Positions 17,598-26,953 are shown, counted from the first letter of the stretch. The stretch: DNA of 64,000 nt from CBFFRJ01 sp051486985 (GCF_051486985.1 NZ_JAHVDV010000002.1:246669-310668), one strand, 5' to 3'. The notes: generated by a model from the sequence alone, not told the origin. A program made the numbers and translations.

Positions 17598-19406
17598 TTA
17601 ACGTCTGGCGGCGGGCAATTTTGCCGCTTTATTTACGTCATACCACCAGGTATCAAAGCCGAGCGAATAGACAGGACGACTCCCCGGCATCGAAAATTTA
17701 TCCCAGTAGGCTATCTGGTCGGCAGACATATACCACATCGGCAACATGTAATAATTCCAGGTCAGTACACGATCCAGCGCGCGTCCCAGGGGAAGCAGCC
17801 GTGCCTTGTCGCCCTGCGCTTGAATAATTTGCGCGATAAGCTTGTCGATGACGGGACTTTTTACGCCGGGGGAGTTATAGGTAGAGTCGATATAGGCCGA
17901 CCCCCATGAAATTTGCAGGTCGGCGCTGGGCCACGGCATTGCCCGCCAGACGCGCGGCATCATATCGTAATCCCGGCTGCGCAGGCGGTTGGTTATCTGT
18001 GAGTTATCAACCTGTCGAATGTCCATCGTGATGCCCAGACGCGCGAGGTTATGCTGGAAAGGGAGCACCCACTGATTGTTGCCCCCTGAAGGCAGCAGTA
18101 TCTCAAAAACGAAGGGTTTACCGGTTTTTGCATTAACCCGTTGCTGGTTTTTCATTACCCAGCCCGCCTGGGTAAGCAATTCGCTTGCCTTCAGCAGGTT
18201 TTCCCGATCGTAACCATCCCCTTTCGAGACGGCAGGGGTATAGATGGTTGTGAAAACTTCAGGGGGGATCTCGGCTTTCATCGGTGCCAGCAGCGTCAGT
18301 TCTGCCGCATCAGGGTAACCACGAGCGGCATACTCGGTGTTCTGAAAATAGCTGGTGGTCCGGCTATAAGCGTTATAAAACAATGCTTTGTTCATCCATT
18401 CGAAGTCAAACGCCAGGGAGACGGCTTCGCGCACTCGCCTGTCACTGAAGACGGGACGTTGGATGTTAAACGCCAGCCAGCGTGTGTCCTGAGCTGAGGT
18501 GTTCTTCTGTTCATCTTTGACGATATAGCCACGGCTAAAGTTGTTGCCGATGTAGCGGGTAGCCCAGTTTTTCGCGCTGCCTTCGGTACGCATATCAAAC
18601 GCGCCCGCTTTGAAGGCTTCAAAGGCCACATTATCATCGAGGTAGTAATCGTAGCGGAGAGTATCAAAATTCCAGCGCCCGCGGTTTACAGGCAGGTTAG
18701 CTCCCCAGTAATCCTTCACGCGCGACCAGGTGACATACTGACCCATGCGCCAGGCAGTGATGCGATAGGGGCCGCTGCCAGGCGGGGGCGTGCCAATGGG
18801 ATCACTTAGTTTATGATCTTTCCAGAATTTTTCCGGCATCACTGGCAAAGAGAGGAGGCTCAGCATGTTCTCTTTACCGGGTTCACCTAATTCAATGCGC
18901 ACCGTCAGTGGCGCAATGGCTTTGACGGTCGTCCCTTTATAGATCAGGCGAAATTGTGGCACCCCTTCGGTCATAAATTTATGGAAGGTGAAGGCGACAT
19001 CACTGGCGCGAATGGGAGAGCCGTCGTGAAACGTGGCTTTCGGGTTGAGCATGACCTCCACCCAGCTGTAGTCGTCGGCATAGCGGGCCATCTCGGCGAT
19101 GAGCGGGTAGTAACTTCCCGGTTCGTCATCGGAGGTGGTAAACAGCGTATCGTAAAGGGACTCGGTGCGAACCGCGGCGTTTCCCCGCAGGGCAAAACGG
19201 TTGAAGTTATCAAAAGTGCCAATGCTGGAGAGAGTCACGCTGCCGCCTTTGGGTGCGGCGGGATTTACATAGTCAAAATGGGTGAAGTTGACAGCGTATT
19301 TAGGTTCGCCAATGACCGCAAAGGAGTAACTCTCTTTTATTGTTTGCGCCTGACCTGCCAGGCTTACGAGCATCAAAAATGCAATCACTACGCGCAAAAA
19401 CGTCAT
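17598..19406 (-). CDS. yejA: Periplasmic peptide-binding protein YejA
   Basis: Extracytoplasmic solute-binding protein (family 5, OppA-like) of the YejABEF system; delivers peptides and microcin C to the permease. It has 602 residues and a clear signal peptide MTFLRVVIAFLMLVSLAGQAQT with likely cleavage after GQA. The mature part has the family pattern (YPLIAEMARYADDYSWVEVML; RVREAVSLAFDFEW). First gene of the operon; AAGGA eight bases upstream of ATG is the ribosome binding site. Confidence 0.95.
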   Translation of the reverse strand: MTFLRVVIAFLMLVSLAGQAQTIKESYSFAVIGEPKYAVNFTHFDYVNPAAPKGGSVTLSSIGTFDNFNRFALRGNAAVRTESLYDTLFTTSDDEPGSYYPLIAEMARYADDYSWVEVMLNPKATFHDGSPIRASDVAFTFHKFMTEGVPQFRLIYKGTTVKAIAPLTVRIELGEPGKENMLSLLSLPVMPEKFWKDHKLSDPIGTPPPGSGPYRITAWRMGQYVTWSRVKDYWGANLPVNRGRWNFDTLRYDYYLDDNVAFEAFKAGAFDMRTEGSAKNWATRYIGNNFSRGYIVKDEQKNTSAQDTRWLAFNIQRPVFSDRRVREAVSLAFDFEWMNKALFYNAYSRTTSYFQNTEYAARGYPDAAELTLLAPMKAEIPPEVFTTIYTPAVSKGDGYDRENLLKASELLTQAGWVMKNQQRVNAKTGKPFVFEILLPSGGNNQWVLPFQHNLARLGITMDIRQVDNSQITNRLRSRDYDMMPRVWRAMPWPSADLQISWGSAYIDSTYNSPGVKSPVIDKLIAQIIQAQGDKARLLPLGRALDRVLTWNYYMLPMWYMSADQIAYWDKFSMPGSRPVYSLGFDTWWYDVNKAAKLPAARR

Positions 19407-19500
19407 GGGTGAGTTCCTTTACCAGCAGCGCTCCGGGCGCAACGTCGTCTTCTTATTGAATAATAAGGGAGGGCAGGTCCGTTGTGAAATAATAACGGCA

Positions 19501-21057
19501 CTAAAGTCGTGATGAGAAGGGGGCGGGTTGCCATGCCATGAACTGCGCAAGCGTCATGGGGCGACTGAAATAGTAACCCTGCAGGAAATGGACGCCATGC
19601 TCACGCAGCCAGCGCGCCTGTTCCGGAGTCTCGACGCCTTCTGCCACCGTCGCCATATTCAACCGCTTCGCCAGCGTCAGAACGGCATCCAGCACCGGTG
19701 AGGTAACGGTTTCGGTGCCAATTGCATTGACAAAACCGCGATCGATTTTCAGATAATCAAGGGTAAAACGTTCAAGGTAGATCAACGCGCTGTGGCCAGT
19801 GCCAAAGTCATCAATGGCAATTTCATAACCTTCATTGTGTAACCACTGAAAAAGCGTTGCCGCTTCTGCTTCGTGAAGCATGTCGCGCTCGGTAATTTCC
19901 AGGACCAGACTAAAATAGTCCGCAGGCAGCGCATGTGAGAAAGCACGAATGTCATCTTTAAATGTACTGGCGTGCAGGTGGCCCGGCGCAATGTTGACAC
20001 CAAGTTTTGCGCCTTCGGGAAGCAGGGTCTGGAGTGTTGCGGCATCACGGGCAATGAGCTTAAAAAGATGCAGCGTCAACGGGACAATCAGTTTCTGCGC
20101 CTCGGCAAACTGGATAAAGGCATCGGCTGGAATTTCGCCAGCCGTGGGGTGCTTCCAGCGCATTAAGGCTTCTGCGCCACGAACCTTAAGATCAGTGGCA
20201 TCCAGCACGGGTTGATAGACCACATAGAACTGGTCACGCTTGATGGCTGTCAGGATCTCTTTTCCGGGCCGCAGGTGAATGGATAACACATAAGCGGCCA
20301 GCATTCCTGCAACTATCCCCGACACAACGCCGAATAAGGTGGCGAACTGAATATCTTCAGCTTTCCATTTTTTAGCGTACAGATAAATGGTCAACGGCAG
20401 GCCCGGCAGCGGAGCGACACGAAAAGGCGGCGCTGGCAGGGATTGTAAGTCAATGAGACCCGGTGAAAAGGTGGAGATAGCGTTATTGCCTATTCCCAGC
20501 GCAATGCCGTTCAACTCTTGTTGTTGTGGGCTATAGAGAAGAAAAGGGGCAAGGTTAATATTTAACGAAGCAAAGACGCCGCGACCATCTAAAAGTGGAC
20601 TACGGAACCACATCACCACTGAGGGTTTACCCGGCATCATGGGGGTGCCGGGTAAGAGCGCCATATCCTCATCTTTTTCTAAATCTATTTCAGGTACCAG
20701 ATCCCGCATAGAGCTATTCATGACGCCGGTTGCCGAGGAGCAGATGGCCCTGTCACCTTTAATGAGCAAAAAGGCGCGCACGTTGAGCGTAAAAGCGGCG
20801 CGGGAGGTCAGTTCGCTCGCAACCTCGCGGCATTCGTTCAGCGTGAGAGGTTGTAACGACTCCGCAGTGTTTCTGATATCGGAGAGATAGTCGACGAGCC
20901 AGTGCTGAATGCCACCCACCATCTCATCTAACTTTTCTTCATGCTTATTCTGTAAAATTAAGAACTGGGCCCCACCCACAATCATGGCTGCCAGAAAACC
21001 TGCCAGTATACTTAGCAGAAGGATTTTTCGGGTTGCTGTCACGTTGCGGGTAAACAT
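19501..21057 (-). CDS. pdeN: Cyclic-di-GMP phosphodiesterase PdeN (CSS-EAL)
   Basis: Membrane-bound enzyme that degrades cyclic-di-GMP; formerly rtn. It has 518 residues, the E. coli length. Two membrane segments (about 12-34 and 238-262) bracket a periplasmic CSS sensor domain with the CSS triplet at AICSSAT. The EAL domain starts near residue 265 and keeps the catalytic residues: EALMRW near 296, NIAPGHL, EITERD, DDFGTGHS and AEGVE. In E. coli periplasmic disulphide status controls PdeN-type enzymes. It lies alone between the mepS terminator and yejA. Confidence 0.93.
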   Translation of the reverse strand: MFTRNVTATRKILLLSILAGFLAAMIVGGAQFLILQNKHEEKLDEMVGGIQHWLVDYLSDIRNTAESLQPLTLNECREVASELTSRAAFTLNVRAFLLIKGDRAICSSATGVMNSSMRDLVPEIDLEKDEDMALLPGTPMMPGKPSVVMWFRSPLLDGRGVFASLNINLAPFLLYSPQQQELNGIALGIGNNAISTFSPGLIDLQSLPAPPFRVAPLPGLPLTIYLYAKKWKAEDIQFATLFGVVSGIVAGMLAAYVLSIHLRPGKEILTAIKRDQFYVVYQPVLDATDLKVRGAEALMRWKHPTAGEIPADAFIQFAEAQKLIVPLTLHLFKLIARDAATLQTLLPEGAKLGVNIAPGHLHASTFKDDIRAFSHALPADYFSLVLEITERDMLHEAEAATLFQWLHNEGYEIAIDDFGTGHSALIYLERFTLDYLKIDRGFVNAIGTETVTSPVLDAVLTLAKRLNMATVAEGVETPEQARWLREHGVHFLQGYYFSRPMTLAQFMAWQPAPFSSRL

Positions 21058-21182
21058 CAGTACGCGTTATTCCGATGTGAAAGGGCGCTGAACAAAGCCA
21101 TTGCGCTGCTTGCCTGCCTGGAATATAGCCTGGAATAGCATGGCGAGACATAGATTTTTATGGTGGAATTTAGCCAAAAAAA

Positions 21183-21207
21183 ACACCGCCATCGCGGTGT
21201 TTTTTTA
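21183..21207 (-). terminator. Intrinsic terminator of mepS
   Basis: Stem ACACCGC/GCGGTGT with a four-base loop, flanked by A- and T-runs. On the minus strand it ends mepS (stop at 21251) and separates it from pdeN. Confidence 0.88.
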
Positions 21208-21250
21208 TTGTCATTGCGCCAGCCAAGGGAATAACCGGCAAAGACAAAGA

Positions 21251-21814
21251 TTAGCTACGGCTCAGTACGCGGCGCGCTTCATTATAGCGCTTCTTCCAGT
21301 ATGGCTCGTCCATGCTGGAAATCATTACACCACTACTGGTGGAGGCATGCACAAACTGGTTATTGCCCAGATAGATACCTACATGACGACCGGTAGAACC
21401 TGCCCGGAATAAAACGAGATCACCGGTACGAAGGCTGGTGCGTGAAACTGAACGCCCCATCTCTTGTTGCTCATACGTTGAGCGCGGTAACTCTAAACCA
21501 AACTGTTCGCGGAAAGTACGCTGAACAAAACCGGAACAATCGATACCTTTCTTGGTGTCACCACCTAAACGGTAACGAACGCCTTTCCAGCTTGCATATT
21601 GATCCATAATGCGGGACTTGACGTCCAGATTACGAACCATACTTTCAAATTCATCCTGAGAGGCTTGCAGTGAAGAAGGATCTTCACCCACAGCATGCGT
21701 CTCAGGATGCATATTCTTTGCTGTGTTCGAGGAACACGCTGACAACAAAACGGCTACTGCAATCGCGGGAATCGCCCGCAAGATATATCTCAAAATCGGC
21801 TGAGATTTGACCAT
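21251..21814 (-). CDS. mepS: Murein DD-endopeptidase MepS (Spr), lipoprotein
   Basis: Outer-membrane lipoprotein that cuts D-Ala-mDAP crosslinks so new glycan strands can be inserted; in E. coli it is degraded by NlpI-Prc. It has 187 residues. Lipobox LLSAC puts the lipidated Cys at residue 27. The NlpC/P60 domain has the catalytic Cys at 93 in KKGIDCSGF, a His in GRHVGIYLG, and the third catalytic position in FVHAST. Its 5' untranslated region may be long, because the upstream gap exceeds 400 bases. Confidence 0.96.
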   Translation of the reverse strand: MVKSQPILRYILRAIPAIAVAVLLSACSSNTAKNMHPETHAVGEDPSSLQASQDEFESMVRNLDVKSRIMDQYASWKGVRYRLGGDTKKGIDCSGFVQRTFREQFGLELPRSTYEQQEMGRSVSRTSLRTGDLVLFRAGSTGRHVGIYLGNNQFVHASTSSGVMISSMDEPYWKKRYNEARRVLSRS

Positions 21815-22245
21815 GTTAATTATTTTCCCTTGAAGTCCTTAACGAAAAATTCGTTATAAAAAATGCCAACGCAGCGAGAGTAATTACCTGGATTCAATGA
21901 GACAATTCTTGATGGTCAAATCTGTGGTAGACCGCACAAAATTATTCGCAATAAGAATATCGCTCTTTTTCAACGAGGCAGACCGAGAGTACCCTATCAC
22001 CCTTAGCATTGCGAGCGCTTTTAGGCGTTTTTTTATAAGAAATAATGATACAAAAAGTTAATTTCCAGGAATGCGCAAAAAATAATCAATTTAGGTTAAA
22101 AACCCTACAACTGACTCATTTACAACATGAAAATTGTGACAGGGCAATGACGAAGATGCAGGAGTGTAAGGCAGTTTGTATCAGGGATCAAAACGATCCC
22201 TGATAGTAACAGCGTAGATTTGTTAATAAGATGTAAGGCGGTTGT
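21815..22245. other. Gap between mepS and lpxT with a perfect hairpin
   Basis: 431 bases, AT-rich, holding the mepS promoter and leader. At 22179-22205 there is an 11-bp perfect stem TATCAGGGATC/GATCCCTGATA with loop AAAAC and no U-tract on either strand; it lies about 40 bases past the lpxT stop and probably protects or ends the lpxT transcript. No small ORF or known RNA was recognised. Confidence 0.5.
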
Positions 22246-22941
22246 TTACTTTCCCGGCAAATACCGTTCAAAAGCGGCGATTATTTTGTCACTGAGCGGT
22301 GTCATCAGGCACCACGGCAGAGCAATTAGCGCCACGGAGAGCGATCCAACGGCAATATCAGTAAACCAGTGCGCGCCACTCATTACCCGTGGGAAGGCGA
22401 AAACCACAAAAATAATCAGGGCGATGGCAAAGGCTTTTTTCCCAAAATAGCGCAGCATAATGGCGGAAAAAATTAGCAACATCATTCCATGATCGCCCGG
22501 AAAGCTATCTTTTGAGGCGTCTTTCGTCGGGAAAGATAATAATTCACTGACACGATGAATATCGCTGAAAAAGAGCGTAGGACTTGCACGTTTTATCGGA
22601 ATAAGTAATTGCGCCAGTTGGTTGATTGCCACTGCAAACAACAGCATGGTCAGGCCAATAATAAGGATGCGGCGACGCCCCAGGCGGTCCTCCTTCATCC
22701 AGAAGCTCAACATCAGACATCCCATCGCCAGTAATGAGCAGGCGTCGAAGGCACGGTTGTTTGTTAACGCCACCAGCCATAAAAAGGCGCGACTCTCGAC
22801 CAGACCCTGATTGAAGAAATGGAAGATGGACGCATCAAGCGTGAACCAGACACCATGATTTACAGGTAAGTACCAGGAGAGGGACAGCGCCAGGCCGGCG
22901 ATATTAAGCAGTAAAATTTGCGGTAAGCGAGTTTTCATCAT
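22246..22941 (-). CDS. lpxT: Lipid A 1-diphosphate synthase LpxT
   Basis: Inner-membrane phosphotransferase of the PAP2 family that moves a phosphate from undecaprenyl diphosphate to lipid A at the periplasmic face. It has 231 residues with six hydrophobic segments. PAP2 motifs are KRASPT near 117, SFPGDH near 146, and the third motif RVMSGAHWFTDIAVG near 185, all matching E. coli LpxT (YeiU). In E. coli LpxT is inhibited post-translationally by PmrR; no pmrR gene was identified here. Confidence 0.93.
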   Translation of the reverse strand: MMKTRLPQILLLNIAGLALSLSWYLPVNHGVWFTLDASIFHFFNQGLVESRAFLWLVALTNNRAFDACSLLAMGCLMLSFWMKEDRLGRRRILIIGLTMLLFAVAINQLAQLLIPIKRASPTLFFSDIHRVSELLSFPTKDASKDSFPGDHGMMLLIFSAIMLRYFGKKAFAIALIIFVVFAFPRVMSGAHWFTDIAVGSLSVALIALPWCLMTPLSDKIIAAFERYLPGK

Positions 22942-22980
22942 TAGCCATTCTTAACAGACACGGGCGCCACACTAGTACCC

Positions 22981-23958
22981 TTAATCTAAACGAAGCTTCA
23001 ACAGACTGGACTGAAGCGCATTCCAGTCGGCTTCTGACGAGGTAATGAGCTCGATTCGACTATCGGGTGGGGCAACATTTTGCGTTTCAATGTGAAAATC
23101 CTGGCCCTGACGATTAAGCCGCACTAATCCTTCGGGTATGCGCATGACGCCCTTAACCCGCTCAACAGGGGCGAGGCGCGCCCACTCCATCAGACCGATA
23201 GTATCGAACCGGGTTTCAGCATCGAAGATCCAGCCGCAGGCCTGATGACCCTGCCCCTGATTCAGACTACGGCGCCAGCGCTGATGTTGCGGAAGACTCA
23301 ATGCTGCAAGTCCTTTTTGCTCTCCCGTATGATGGTGATGTTGTGCACTGGTCGGCAGCGTGCGGGTATTACGACGCGGCATATCCAGTAGTTCGGCAGG
23401 AATATCGCCCTGTGTGGTGTTAATGAGCTGACGGTCTGCGCCATATAATTGCCACCACTGCCCGAACGCCTCAAGGCTCTCCGGTGTCGCCCGGTCTTGT
23501 TTATTGGCAACGATGATGTCGGCTGCAGCGAGCTGATCGCGAAAGTTTTCGTTGGTAAGCGTTTTTTCATCCAGCAGCTGGCGGGGGTCAAACAGGCACA
23601 AGGTGGCCCGCAGATCGATCCAGGGTTCGTACACCGGCGCCGTCAACATATCAAGGATCTGTTTGGGATGGCCCAGGCCGGTTGGCTCTATCAGTAAGCG
23701 GTCCGGCTTGCCCTGACGCAACAGGGTGTTGAGACCGACCTGCATCGGCAGCCCGTTGACACAACACATACATCCGCCGGGTATCTCTTTAAGCAACGCA
23801 CCGCTGTCAGCCAGTAAGGCACCATCAATGCCAACTTCACCAAATTCATTGACCAGCACGGCCCATTTTTCGTGTTGGGGTTTATTTGCCAGCAGATGCA
23901 GAATTGAGGTGGTTTTTCCACTGCCGAGAAAGCCAGTGATAAGGTTGGTCCTGGTCAC
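22981..23958 (-). CDS. yeiR: Zinc-binding GTPase YeiR (COG0523)
   Basis: G3E-family P-loop GTPase that binds Zn2+ and is linked to metal handling in E. coli. The start is the GTG at 23958 (TRTNLITGFLGSGKTT), with GGAG five bases upstream and agreement with the E. coli N-terminus; an ATG at 24045 would add 29 unlikely residues. The product has 325 residues. Walker A GFLGSGKTT is at residues 7-15, the metal-binding GGCMCC motif near 60, and a histidine-rich patch (QHHHHTGE) near 210. It is followed by lpxT on the same strand after a 39-base gap. Confidence 0.93.
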   Translation of the reverse strand: MTRTNLITGFLGSGKTTSILHLLANKPQHEKWAVLVNEFGEVGIDGALLADSGALLKEIPGGCMCCVNGLPMQVGLNTLLRQGKPDRLLIEPTGLGHPKQILDMLTAPVYEPWIDLRATLCLFDPRQLLDEKTLTNENFRDQLAAADIIVANKQDRATPESLEAFGQWWQLYGADRQLINTTQGDIPAELLDMPRRNTRTLPTSAQHHHHTGEQKGLAALSLPQHQRWRRSLNQGQGHQACGWIFDAETRFDTIGLMEWARLAPVERVKGVMRIPEGLVRLNRQGQDFHIETQNVAPPDSRIELITSSEADWNALQSSLLKLRLD

Positions 23959-24029
23959 ATACACTCCATCATTACGCACAATTGTTAGTGCAATAATCCT
24001 GGCGAATAAGTAAGAAAAAGAGAAGGGTG

Positions 24030-24059
24030 AGAGTGGAGAAAGCACTCTCCACTCTTTTT
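24030..24059 (+). terminator. Intrinsic terminator reading on the plus strand, yeiQ-yeiR gap
   Basis: Stem AGAGTGGAG/CTCCACTCT with an eight-base loop and TTTT after it on the plus strand. Both neighbours (yeiQ, yeiR) are on the minus strand, where no U-tract follows, so the orientation is unexpected; it may still act weakly to end yeiQ. Confidence 0.6.
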
Positions 24060-24073
24060 AAAGGCAAAAAAGG

Positions 24074-25540
24074 TTAACGCGAAAGGAGGCTGTGCACAGC
24101 TGCATGAGCACCGTGCTGTGCAAGATTATCCCAGGCTGACTGAATGGCATCGACAAACACGGGGTTCGTGCTGAGATCGCTACCGAAGATTTCGCTCAGG
24201 GTCAGCAACGCCACGACGCGCTCACTTTCGCTGCTGGTCCCGATGATGGCGCGAATTTTATCGACCAGCGGATCGCGCACGTCAATGTCAGCACCGGCAT
24301 CATCCTTACCGCTGACGTAGCGCATCCAACCCGCCACGCCCAGTGCCAGCAACGACCAGTCGCTGCCACGCTGAAGGTGGATCCGAATGCTGTCGAGCAT
24401 ACGCTGCGGAAGCTTCTGGCTGCCGTCCATCGCGATCTGCCAGGTACGATGTTTAAGGGCCGGATTGGCGAAGCGTGCAAGAAGACTCGCGGCATAGGCA
24501 TTGAGGTCGACGCCGCTGATGGTAAGGGTGGGCGCTTGTTCCTTTAGCATGAGCTGGTGCGCTGCCGCACGGAAGTCCGCATCCTCCATACAGTCTGCAA
24601 TGTGCGCGAATCCCGCCAGGTAGCCAAGGTAGGCCAGAAATGAGTGGCTGCCGTTCAGCATGCGCAGTTTCATCTCTTCCCAGGGGCGGACGTCCTGCAC
24701 CATCTGCACCCCGGCCACTTCCCATTGCGGACGACCTGCCACGAACGCATCTTCGATGACCCACTGAATATATGGCTCACAACTAATGGCAACAGGATCG
24801 GCAACCCCCAGCACATCGGCGATCTCCGCAAGGGATTCCTCTGTTGCGGCAGGTACAATGCGATCAACCATTGTGGAGGGAAAACTCACCTGCTCGCTGA
24901 TCCAGTCGGCCAGTTCAGCCGAGCGGGTTTGCGCCATACCAATCACGGCATGTTTCACGATATGACCATTGTCCGGGATATTGTCACAGGAGAGTACCGT
25001 AAAAGGGGACAGACCGCGCTCGCGGCGGCGCGAAAGCGCCTCCACCAGAATACCCGGTGCGGAGTGGGGCTCGTCAGGGTGTTCAAGGTCATGGGCAATA
25101 CGTGGCTGACTAAGGTCCAGCTTGCCCGTCGCTGGGTCAATGCAATAGCCCTTTTCAGTGATGGTCAGAGAAACGATAGCGACCTGGGGTTCGCAAAATT
25201 TTTCAATGATGGCCGCCAGGGAGTCCAGTTTTGCGTTCAGGCATTCATTTACCACCCCAATAATGCGGGCCTCGTTCCCTTCCGCGCCTTTTTCCAGCAC
25301 CGTATAGAGGTGGTCCTGCTGACGTAGTTGCGTCATCAATTGATCGCCGCTGAACAGGCTAATCTCACAGATACCCCAGTCGCCGCCCCGGGCATTCAGC
25401 ACGGTATCAGTTAACAGCGCCTGATGCGCACGATGAAAAGCACCAAAGCCGAAGTGAACAATACGTGAACGTAAAGCGTGACGGTCGTATTGAGGACGCT
25501 TTACCGAATCCGGTAGGGTAGCGGAGGCAATAGTCTGCAT
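24074..25540 (-). CDS. yeiQ: Mannitol dehydrogenase family oxidoreductase YeiQ
   Basis: NAD-dependent polyol/hexuronate dehydrogenase of the long-chain family that includes fructuronate reductase (UxuB) and tagaturonate reductase (UxaB). The ATG at 25540 gives 488 residues, equal to E. coli YeiQ; a GTG three codons upstream is possible. The N-terminal nucleotide-binding region carries RIVHFGFGAFHRAHQALL (residues 27-44); the catalytic Lys region EEMKLRMLNGSHS is near 300. Its head-to-head position with uxuA supports a role in D-fructuronate/mannonate metabolism, but the substrate is not shown by sequence. Confidence 0.9.
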   Translation of the reverse strand: MQTIASATLPDSVKRPQYDRHALRSRIVHFGFGAFHRAHQALLTDTVLNARGGDWGICEISLFSGDQLMTQLRQQDHLYTVLEKGAEGNEARIIGVVNECLNAKLDSLAAIIEKFCEPQVAIVSLTITEKGYCIDPATGKLDLSQPRIAHDLEHPDEPHSAPGILVEALSRRRERGLSPFTVLSCDNIPDNGHIVKHAVIGMAQTRSAELADWISEQVSFPSTMVDRIVPAATEESLAEIADVLGVADPVAISCEPYIQWVIEDAFVAGRPQWEVAGVQMVQDVRPWEEMKLRMLNGSHSFLAYLGYLAGFAHIADCMEDADFRAAAHQLMLKEQAPTLTISGVDLNAYAASLLARFANPALKHRTWQIAMDGSQKLPQRMLDSIRIHLQRGSDWSLLALGVAGWMRYVSGKDDAGADIDVRDPLVDKIRAIIGTSSESERVVALLTLSEIFGSDLSTNPVFVDAIQSAWDNLAQHGAHAAVHSLLSR

Positions 25541-25602
25541 AGATGACACCTGTTTAACTAATAATTAACAATATGCAGTGTAAAGTTATATGACAGCAAA
25601 TT

Positions 25603-25617
25603 AAATTGGTGTGCCTT
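25603..25617. promoter_or_regulatory. Possible UxuR/ExuR-type half site near yeiQ
   Basis: AAATTGGTGTGCCTT resembles the recalled ExuR/UxuR palindrome (AAATTGGTATACCAATTT) in its left half. It lies about 65 bases upstream of the yeiQ start. Confidence 0.35.
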
Positions 25618-25712
25618 ATATATCCGGGGAATGTGAGCTGGATCAATCATTGCTGGCGTAGGCTTTGACCTGATTCGGGAAGCCTGTATGGTAGTCGTCA
25701 TTAATGGCATTA

Positions 25713-25727
25713 TATTGGTATAACAAC
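25713..25727. promoter_or_regulatory. UxuR/ExuR-like operator upstream of uxuA
   Basis: TATTGGTATAACAAC, 18 bases before the uxuA ATG, keeps the TTGGTAT core and an imperfect right half of the hexuronate-regulator palindrome. This position would block transcription or translation initiation. The assignment rests on a recalled consensus. Confidence 0.45.
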
Positions 25728-25744
25728 TTTTTGAGGGTTACACG

Positions 25745-26935
25745 ATGGAACAAACCTGGCGTTGGTATGGGCCGAATGATCCGGTGTCGTTGGATGATGT
25801 GCGTCAGGCTGGCGCAACGGGCGTGGTGACTGCGCTTCATCATATCCCAAATGGGCAGGTCTGGCCGATCGATGAGATCAAAAAACGCCAGGCGCTGCTG
25901 GCAGATAAAGGGCTGGTGTGGTCTGTCGTAGAAAGTATTCCTGTTCACGAAGAGATCAAAACCCACACCGGCCAGTTTGATACCTGGATTGCGAACTATC
26001 AGCAGAGCATCCGCAATCTGGCGGAATGCGGCATTGATACGGTCTGTTATAACTTCATGCCGATTCTGGACTGGACCCGTACCGATCTGGAGTATCAGTT
26101 GCCGGATGGCTCAAAAGCGTTGCGCTTTGATCAGATTGCCTTTGCCGCGTTTGAACTGCACATTTTAAAACGTAAAGGTGCCGAAGCCGACTACAGCGAC
26201 GAAGAGCAGCAACAGGCGCTGGCCTGTTTCGAGGCAATGAGTGCCGCAGAGAGAGAGAAGCTGACGCGTAATATCATCGCCGGTCTGCCGGGTGCGGAAG
26301 AGGGGTATACCCTTGAACAATTCCATGCTCGCCTCGCGGAATATGATGGCATTGATAAAGCGCAGCTGCGTGAAAACATGGCTTATTTCCTGCGTGCCAT
26401 TGTTCCGGTGGCAGAAGCCTGCGGCTTACGTCTTGCTGTACATCCTGACGATCCGCCGCGTCCTATTCTGGGCCTGCCGCGCATTGTCTCCACGCTGGAA
26501 GATATGCAGTGGCTGAAAGAGGCGGTAGACAGCATCCATAACGGCTTTACCATGTGTACCGGCTCCTATGGCGTGCGCGCCGATAACGACCTGGTGCGGA
26601 TGATTGAAACTTTTGGCGACCGCATCCACTTTACACATCTGCGTTCGACCTGCCGCGAAGCCAATCCGAAAACGTTCCACGAAGCGGCGCACCTGGGTGG
26701 CGACGTCAACATGGTGGCCGTGGTAGACGCGATTCTGAAGGAAGAACGTCGCCGTAAACATGCCGGTGATTTACGACCCATTCCGTTCCGTCCGGACCAC
26801 GGGCATCAGATGCTGGATGACTTACGTAAAAAAACCAACCCAGGTTATTCTGCTATCGGCCGTCTGAAAGGGATGGCGGAAGTGCGTGGCGTTGAGCTTG
26901 CGCTGAAAATGACCAAATACCCCGAGCTGTTGTAA
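25745..26935 (+). CDS. uxuA: Mannonate dehydratase
   Basis: Dehydrates D-mannonate to 2-keto-3-deoxygluconate in glucuronate breakdown; cytoplasmic and Fe2+/Mn2+-dependent. It has 396 residues (E. coli 394). It starts MEQTWRWYGPNDPVSLDDVRQAGATGVVTALHH. Metal-site residues are in LAVHPDDPPRPILGLPRI, TGSYGVR, HFTHLRST and PDHGHQ. The ribosome binding site is GAGGG. In E. coli uxuA is cotranscribed with uxuB; here no uxuB follows, and the dehydrogenase next door is yeiQ, read divergently. Confidence 0.95.
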   Translation: MEQTWRWYGPNDPVSLDDVRQAGATGVVTALHHIPNGQVWPIDEIKKRQALLADKGLVWSVVESIPVHEEIKTHTGQFDTWIANYQQSIRNLAECGIDTVCYNFMPILDWTRTDLEYQLPDGSKALRFDQIAFAAFELHILKRKGAEADYSDEEQQQALACFEAMSAAEREKLTRNIIAGLPGAEEGYTLEQFHARLAEYDGIDKAQLRENMAYFLRAIVPVAEACGLRLAVHPDDPPRPILGLPRIVSTLEDMQWLKEAVDSIHNGFTMCTGSYGVRADNDLVRMIETFGDRIHFTHLRSTCREANPKTFHEAAHLGGDVNMVAVVDAILKEERRRKHAGDLRPIPFRPDHGHQMLDDLRKKTNPGYSAIGRLKGMAEVRGVELALKMTKYPELL

Positions 26936-26953
26936 GTCACACACTGCCGGTAG

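Noticed and set aside
24644..25327. 227-codon frame opposite yeiQ
   Set aside because: Shadow frame of a conserved gene; no ribosome binding site and no family resemblance.
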